From positions 12,897,124 through 12,961,123 of the forward strand of contig OX438741.1 in assembly GCA_949316235.1 (NCBI GenBank): 64,000 nucleotides of DNA, in the 5' to 3' direction. Source of the stretch: Oegoconia quadripuncta (lineage: Eukaryota; Arthropoda; Insecta; Lepidoptera; Autostichidae). Made by a program: the position numbers and the translations under genes. The notes beneath the pieces are model-generated. The model did no database searches and was not told where the DNA came from. It saw nothing but the letters and a program-made list of their open reading frames with translations. Below are positions 47,913-56,900 of the stretch, one piece after another; the stretch's first letter is position 1, and the number at the start of each line of letters is the position of its first letter.

Positions 47913-50900
47913 ATATACATTTCGGACACTTACACCAATCATCTAGTCTAATCATCATGGATACTAGATGACGGATAAACATACATAAATATTTGTATAA
48001 ACATCCAAGACTCTGGAATAAATGTTCGTATTCATCATATAAACATTTACCCGTCGCGGGTTATAATTGTTTTTTACAGATTATTAGTTTGTTAATATCT
48101 CGTAAGCATTTCGTAAATTTGTATTTACTTAGTAATCCTTCTTATTCCTGTCTATGTTGCCTGTAACTTGCGCCGAATTGTTTGTGTTGATTTTAAAGTT
48201 ACTAAATAAAGCAAGTCTATTTTGAATAAAAAGCAAGGTTTATAATATATAAAAAAAGCATATTATGGCTCACTAAGCTGTATGGGGTATACGTCACCTA
48301 TTATGTTTAGTAAATGTGACGTCATACTGTACGTCTTTGACGCGTTCGTATTGCGAACGCCTGTTAGCAGACTATCACTGTTGGCGAGCCTCGGGACCCG
48401 GCCAATATTGACACATTTAGGAAATTTAACTACTGAATTTCAATTAATTTTCTAAGTATAATTTCATACTTCTTTCCAAGAGCGACATCGTAAAATGAAA
48501 ACACAAAAGGGTGAACAAGATCAAAGAAAATTGTGAATGAATTCCTTACTTTCATTCACTTTCCAATTCTAAAATTAGATTTCGAAGTATTCTAAAACTG
48601 GCCACGTTTCGATATCCTAACTTTAGGTAACTATGCTCTTTTTAAGAAATAAGTTCTATATTGAAATACTTTCAAAAACAAGCTGTTAATACTCCATTAT
48701 AATTATCACATTATTATTCTTTTTTTTTATACACAACGGGATGGTACTTGACCTCAATCACACCTGATGTTAAGTGAAGATGAGGTCGAAGGTGGAAGCG
48801 TACGGACCCGGAAACCCCAACACATTTGGAGGACTGGCTATCTTATCTCTGACAACCGGAACACAACAAAGCTATCAACATTGATGTTTGGCGTCAGATT
48901 TAGATAAGATGGTGGTAGCTAGTAATATGCCCTACCACCAACCAACCCAAGTACTAAATATGTACCCTGCTGGGGATCGAACCCGCGACCTCCGAATCGT
49001 AAACCCAATGTTGTTTACATTGAGCCACGGATGCGGTTAAATTCTAGTACAAAGACGAGTGACAAAAACTCTATCAAAGAGTTCCAGTGGATACTTCTGG
49101 CTCTATCTTCAGACCAGCGTCATCATATGTAATGGAAAGTGATCATGGCAACAAAGCAAACATAATGGAGTTCCAGTCCCTACATCCCGGCTCCATCATC
49201 AGATCAGCTCGTTGTCACCGAACTTACATATACCGGTGAGTTTTTTATCATAAGGAAAAAAAATGGGCATATTAGGTGAGTATTGGCATAGGTAGTTTAT
49301 ATTTTTTTAACAACTATCATCGAATAAACAGTTAATTGTGTCATTTGACGTTCGCGTGATGAGTATATTTTATTTATTTTATTTATTTTATTTATTTATA
49401 TAGAATCAACAGCATTATTACAAATTATTATACAGAAAAAAATACCAAACTTATTGCACATAATTACATCATTAAATTAAATGAATAAGGAAAATTTCGA
49501 GAAAATATGAGTTCCAAGCAAATTTCGCATTATGGGAACCCTACGATTTTACCTACCCTATTTATAAATAATATTTAATGTATGTGTGTGGCTGGAGAAA
49601 CAAATAAACGTTTATCTATCTATCTATCTATCTACGAATCCCGCCAGTCGCATATCAATCTTAGAAATGGCGACTTTTTGTTTTGAAAAACAAAATTAAA
49701 CTACCTATGCCAATTACTTCTATTTCGCTTATCCTAATATGCCCTATTTTTTTTCCTTGCAGTAAAAAACTCACCGGTATATGCCAAATGTCAGCTCAAT
49801 CAGATACCAGCAAGTGATTGCAAATGTTTGCAAATTGTGAAACGAACAACTTAGATACGAACATTGTAAACTAAATAAACATTATGTGGACTCGTTAGCG
49901 CTTGTGATCCTAATTTTCATTTATCACTGTATAGTTGTCTGGTTTTATCCTCATTAATTTGTTTCAGAAGTAGTGTCTTAGTATTGGACCTGTTTGGTGT
50001 AGTGGTTAACAACAACTATACCAAAAGGTTGCGGGTTCGAATCCCGATAGGGGCATATGTTTGTGTGATGAATACGGACATGTGTACCTGAGTTATGGAT
50101 GTTTTCATTTATAATAAGTACTTTTCCAATAAAAAATGTATTTATGTAGTATATCAACCATCTGGTATCCACAACACAAGCCTAGAGTTGGTTACTGTGG
50201 AACTAGACGGCGCTGTGTGTATGTCTAAGAATATTTATTTATTATTATTATTTATTGGAATCAGTTTGCTACCGGACCACACATACAGACAGTATTGAAA
50301 TCTTATTATCTGGCAAGATTAAATATATTGAATGTTAAATATATATTTAAATGCTGTTAAGATTTCGTGTGAATAAATAAATAAATAAAATCTTGTAAAA
50401 ACTTCAATATTGACATTCGAGTGGTTTTTGAGAGCTCACAACCAAATGACGCTGACATCCATCAATGATATATCTTAAGGTCGCAAATCCCACACGAGAA
50501 ATCGTGGGTGGAATTCATTTATGTCCTGTACGAGTAACTACATACTTGACACACTGGTACAGCAAATAATATCTTTTTCAATTGCTAACGTAAAGTATCT
50601 TTCTATATATAAATTTGGAAAGATTTTTCACATCGATAGAGCTGTCAGTGATAGAATAAATATGTTTTCTAAGAAATCGGTAGTTTACTTTAGATATAGT
50701 ATAGGTATAAAGTGTGGAAAGATAATTCGGGCCCTGGAGGGAAAACTGATTAAATCCTGAAGCTGGCTCATATTACTTAAAGAGACATTCCTTTATTTTT
50801 AAAAAGAAACAAAACTGCATTCAAAGATGTTCTAAAACTCGCTTGCCTCTCCCAGGACTCGAACCAATTAAAATTAAAAAACAAACACTCCCTATTTTAT

Positions 50901-53900
50901 TGTACTAATCGATAGTATTATTATTCAGGATAAAATTTCTCTAACAAACATTTGGTCATTAGATGACACACACACACACATCTGTAAGGAGATCTTCAGT
51001 CTGATTATAATCTAGTGATTGTAACCATCGGGCATCAGAGAGTTTACATTCATGATTTGCCAAGTGATAGATTGAGAAAATGTTGTTAATTTTATTGCAC
51101 AGAAAGTTACCTAAAAAGTCAAAGAATCGGTGGGCAAAACTGCTGCTGAAGCGAATAGAAGGGCAGATGTTATTAGAGCGATGTTTGTCCTTGAGGGATT
51201 CAGCATCATAGGTGAGGACAGAATACTTTTTCCTAATAACGGAAAGTATGCAAAGCTGGCGAACAGTTAGCACTTTAGTTTTCTGATATAGTGAGAATGT
51301 AGGGTAGAAAAATGGAAGAAAACTACTTACTTTAAGGACAGATCGTTGAGCGCGTTCTAATTCAAGTAAATACGTTTTAGGAGCGCCGCCCCAGGAGGTA
51401 ATACAATAGGTCAATAAGGATTGGCAAAATAACAGATCTGATAACTTTGGTATCGGCAATATGCCTGAGGTTTTTAAAAATGAAGATTAACTTAATTAAT
51501 AAAAATATACTTAGCTTTGTTTGAATAAAATCAATTACACTGGTTCGAGATATTTATGATAATATATTTAAAATTATAGTTATTAAAACTTTTTTAATGA
51601 TTCTATCTTCTTTTCGCAGGATACCCCTTCTACTGATGACAGTGGCCTACTACCAGATTGTGAGGGTGCTGTGGCGGTCAGACAAGATTCCTGGTCAAGC
51701 CGAGAGCCTGAAATTGGCGTCAGCTGAACAGAGTGAGTGATATGTTTGTTTATTAATAATGTACAGTCAGCTGCAGAGAAACCAGACCCTCGAACTTGCA
51801 GTCATATGGGAATACGTGGTTATAATTTTCTCCGCAGTTGACTGTACTATGTGGATATACAGGTAGGGCTGACTGAATTTTTTTGTTCTAGTTTGGGGGG
51901 CATCGTTGTTCTTTCTTTTCCGCTCCTCTCACTAAAGCTTCCGTACACTAAAGTTTCGCCAGCCTTGCCCATAAACCTGGCCTATGCCGTTAGACAATTT
52001 CTCTGCAGTTGACTGTACTACGTGGATATACAGGTAGGGCTGATTGAATTTTTTTGTTCTAGTTCGTCATGTGGGGCATCGTTGTTCTTTCTTTTTCCGT
52101 TCCTCTCACTAAAGCTTCCGTACACTAAAGTTTTAACTCGCCAACCTTGCCCATAAACCTGGCCTATGCCATTAGACAGGCCCGATGCCTGTGCCTTGCA
52201 CCTACAGATACAACATAATAGAGACCACACAACAGGTTCTGTTTATAACTTTATATTTTTTCTTTGTACGCTAACGCCGTTGCGGTGGTATTCGACAATT
52301 TTACTTCTACTAATCTACTTCGTTAGCCGTGTTGAACGGTCTCCGCTATTTTTTTTTTTTTGTTAATTAATATTTAAGTATGGTTCAAGCAGAATGAACA
52401 GCACATGCTGAGTCTGGACCATTTCGTTGCCCCTGATATGGGTCACGTCTCCTTTTATTAATTTTAACTGTATACCAACCCAGTATTCTATATTGTATGT
52501 GTATAATGTAGGTTAAGTGACTTGTGTCATGGTCGACGAATAAATGTATTCTATAAGTAATTATTGGGTCTACACTTACCTCACACACACCAACGCATCA
52601 CCACAATCATAACACAATCTATTTTATCCAAAATTCAGTGAAAGTGCTTCATCATTGCTGCGTTGGTAAGTTTCTTTGATTTCCAATTTGATCTAACGCT
52701 CTCGACGTGAAGGTTGTGACCGGCCTGATTAGCCGTTTTGCATTTCATTGAGTACACTCCCATTTGCCCATAAGTCGCCTCCGCAAAGTCAGTAATTCAT
52801 TCAAAGGGTTATGTATACGCTTTTTCAATAAGGTCCCAGTTGATATACAAAATCTTCCTCTCGATAAATTTAAAGATACTATAAAACAGAAACTAATTAA
52901 CAAAGCATATTATAAAATATCAGACTATTTAGATGATAATCATCCCTGGAAATAATCAGATTGTTCGCATGCTAGGCTATTTCACGATTAATAATGAAAT
53001 ATAAAAACCTTATGTAAAATCAAAGCCTGATTTTAAAAGAGCAACCCTTCGAGTTTCTTGCTTGTTCTTCTCAGGAGAAAATTGCATTTTGAACAAGCAG
53101 TAGCTTAAAAAACGTAAAATTGACTATTTTAAGGTACTCTGTGTACCTACAAAATAAAGCATTTTTGACTGACTTTGACTTTGACCCAGGAGGTAGAGGG
53201 AAAACTTCTTTACCTATCCGCACACCCTATTTCTTTATTTATTTAGTCTGAGGTCCAAGGTAGCAATAGAGTCACGTAGGGCACCGTCTACCTTCAGTAG
53301 GCGTCGTACAGACACCACAGTTGATTTTATCTTACATGAGTTACAGTGGGAGGAGTATTTAGGCGGGATTGCTAGAGATTAAAACCGCATGTGATTTTTC
53401 GTGACAAAAAAAAAAACTTGTTTAATAATAATAAATATCTTTGCACATCGTTTTACGACACCCACGCGAAGGCACGGGTTTTATTTATTAGGATCACCTA
53501 TTAACACATACATTTTATATTAGTGATAATAATTATAATAAAGAGTGTTCTAATATACGCCAATAACAGGTCAACATAGCATTCATAATAAAATAATATC
53601 TTTGCACTTACACACAGCGCCATCTAGTTCCACACTAAGCAACTAGGTTTGTATTATGGATACCAGATGGTTGATAAACTAAACAAATACTTTTTTTTTG
53701 TAAATAAATACATATATAAATGAAAAGCATCCATAACTCGGGAACACATGTCTGTATTCATCATACAGACATATGCCCCTAGCGGGATTCGAACCCGCGA
53801 CCTTTTGGTACAGCAGCAGAGTTTCCAACCACTACAACAAACAGGTCGTCGACGTCGACCGTCGATGTGGCATTAGTTACCCTAATATGTTTTATTAAAC

Positions 53901-56900
53901 ATTTTCTATAACGAACACAAGAACAGCTGGCATTTTCCTATTCACAGAACCAGCAACCAAGAAATCCATTAAACAATTCGCTTTAGTATCCATTCAACCA
54001 TGACGTTTTTACCTTGGGAAAAGTACTTTTTCTTATTTGGGCGTTCGTTTATTTTGTTGAAATTGTTCCACTTTGATGATCCCCGCTTCTTGCAAAGAAA
54101 AGCTTTTAGGTAACCATTTTGCGATAGGTATTTTGTTAAATGTAAAGTGGGAATGCTAAGCTGCTGTTTCATCGCGGGCATGAAATTAATAAATAAGGCC
54201 TTGTCTAGAAAGGGCGAATTCATACGCGCGTTGGGCATCAAATATTGCGTCCACAAACATGGCGTGAACTTACAGTATTCAATTGAGTCTGTGACTCAAC
54301 GGTTAAGACGCGGTCTCCCAATTTGCGAGGTCCGGGTTCGATTCCCAGGCAGGCCATGTACCAATGAGTTTTTAAATTAAATTTAATTACTTATGTGCAG
54401 TTAACCGACTGCTCTTAAACGGTGAAGGAAAACATGAGGAAACCTACATGCCTGGGAAATAAAAATTCGAACGCATGTGAAGCAACAAATAAATAAACAA
54501 ATACTTTTTTTTTTTTTATGCACGACGGGTTCGTACTTGACCTCAATCACACCTGATGTTAAGTGAAGATGAGGTCGAAGGTGGAAGCGTACTGACCCGG
54601 AAACCCCAACACATCCCCAGCGGGGTACATGTTTAAGTACTCGGTTTGGTTGGTGCTAGGGCATTTTAAATGTCCGCCTGGCTAGCTACCACCATGTTAT
54701 CTAAATATGCCGCCAAGGAGCAATGTTAATTGTTGTGTTCCGGTTGTCCGAGATAAGATAGTCAGTCTCCCAAATGTGTTGAGGATCCGGGTTAGTAAGC
54801 TTCCACCTTCGACGTCATCTTCACTTAACATCAGGTGTGATTGTGGTCAAGTACCAACCCGTTGTTCATAAAAGAAAAAACAAAAGAACCGTTAATTGAA
54901 GCCCAAACATTTGAGAGAAGTGTACTTGAGTTCCGGTAGCGAGTCGGTTTCTATAAAGGACACTCCCACTTTTTGTTGACGTCACGGCGGGGGTGCGACA
55001 GCTTGGAGCACGCGCATCCCCACTTGCTCATTGGCGTTTTGTTTGCCATAGCGATCTTTATGCGTAAATAAACACTTTATCTATCTAATTTTTATATAAA
55101 CGTGCAATTTCATATTACTGTGTGTGTTCTTATAATAATTATAGTTTTATTTTCTTTAATTTCAGCCCAGCTTCGCTCTCGGCGAAAGGCTGCGAAGATG
55201 CTTGTTGCCGTAGTGATCATGTTCGCTGTTTGCTACTTCCCCGTCCATCTACTCTCAGTACTGAGGTTAGTATAGTTATGTGTAAAACATGGCGTTGGTT
55301 GAATCGTCAATAATAACGTCAAAGCCGCAGGCAGACGGTTAAATTAGCCATTAAATTGAAAGCCGTAGTATGACGGGCATTTCCGCTTTTACAGAAAACT
55401 GTGCTGCTCAGTCCTAACTATGCTTCTCAGTTATACTGTGATCCACGTCCCCTCTGGGCAGTGCAGTTTTTTTTATGATTAACTGGACACCCGTTTGACC
55501 GAAGATAAAACACACTGTTGGAGGGTTTTGCCATAAACGATGCAGAATTAATTCAATAATTTCCAAGTTCAATAAGATATTCTTTGCTCGAGTAAACTTA
55601 GTGACGAATGCCTGAGGCTCAGTACTGTGGGGAACTCCGTTCTCACAAAATTCAATTATCCTTATAGGAATATCAAGAAATATTAAGAAGACAGACAAAT
55701 ACTGGGTAACTAATAACTATGATGAAAAAGGTGAGAAATCAAACAGATACGTTATGTCGAAGACAAGTCGTGTTGTGTGTGATGGACAACAAATATCGAA
55801 TTATAATGTCGAATAAATTATCGAGTTCTCATGAACTCTAACATGAATGTTTGTTGGTTGAATCATAGTGATGACGTAATAGGTAATCTGTTGTAATGGT
55901 CTAATTAGGTAATTAAATAAGATTATGTAATACCAACGCACACTCCCCGAAATGCATCCTGTAAAAATATGCTCTATTTCTACTAATATGCTATATATGC
56001 TCGTCGGTTTAGGGTACTCTTGACTTGGCCTTTCTTTAAGACGTCCCCGATTTGATCATGGTACGATCGCCGTGGTCTTCCCCTGCCAACACTACCATCC
56101 ACATTCGCTTTGTATATCTCTTTCGTAAGTCTTCTTTCATTCATACTCTCCACATGTCCAAACCATCTTGGCATACCTTTTTCAATCTTTGTCACTACAT
56201 CTTCATTCACAATTCCAAGTCAAGAGTACCCTAAACCGATGAGCATGTATGAACAACCTTATGAGAGTGAAGGAAGCAGAAGAGGTGTGTCAGGATCGTA
56301 GCAAGTGGAAGTCTGTGGTCTCTGCCTACGCCTACGGGAAACAGGCGTGACATTATGTATGTATGTATGCTATATATATATAAAATAATATATCACTTAC
56401 CTTGCTCTATTTTATGAAAAAGTGGTTCCTACCTCTGGAGACTGTGTCACAAAAATCTATGTTTAATACGATCTCATTCTCATTTTCAGGTATACAATGA
56501 ACATGCAGCAGAATGACGTCATCACCTGTCTCGCCCTGGTCTCCCACGTCCTGTGCTATGCAAATTCCGCCATCAATCCTCTCATCTATAACTTTATGAG
56601 TGGTTAGTATTAATCAAGTTTATTTTATCCTCTATTAAGAGGGTTTATCCCGCACGGTATTCCATACAAACTTTGATGTCCAAATTTTCCGAAATTAATA
56701 AACCGATTCTAATTTAACGACCGATGGTGTAGTTGATAGTGACCCTGTTAGCGAAACCAACGGTTACGGGTTCGAATTCCGCTAAGGGTAAATGTTTGTG
56801 TGATGAATACGAACATTTATTACAGAGTCATGGATGTTTATATAAATGTTTATGTATGTTTATCCGTTATCTAGTATCTATACCTAGTACAAAATTTGCT

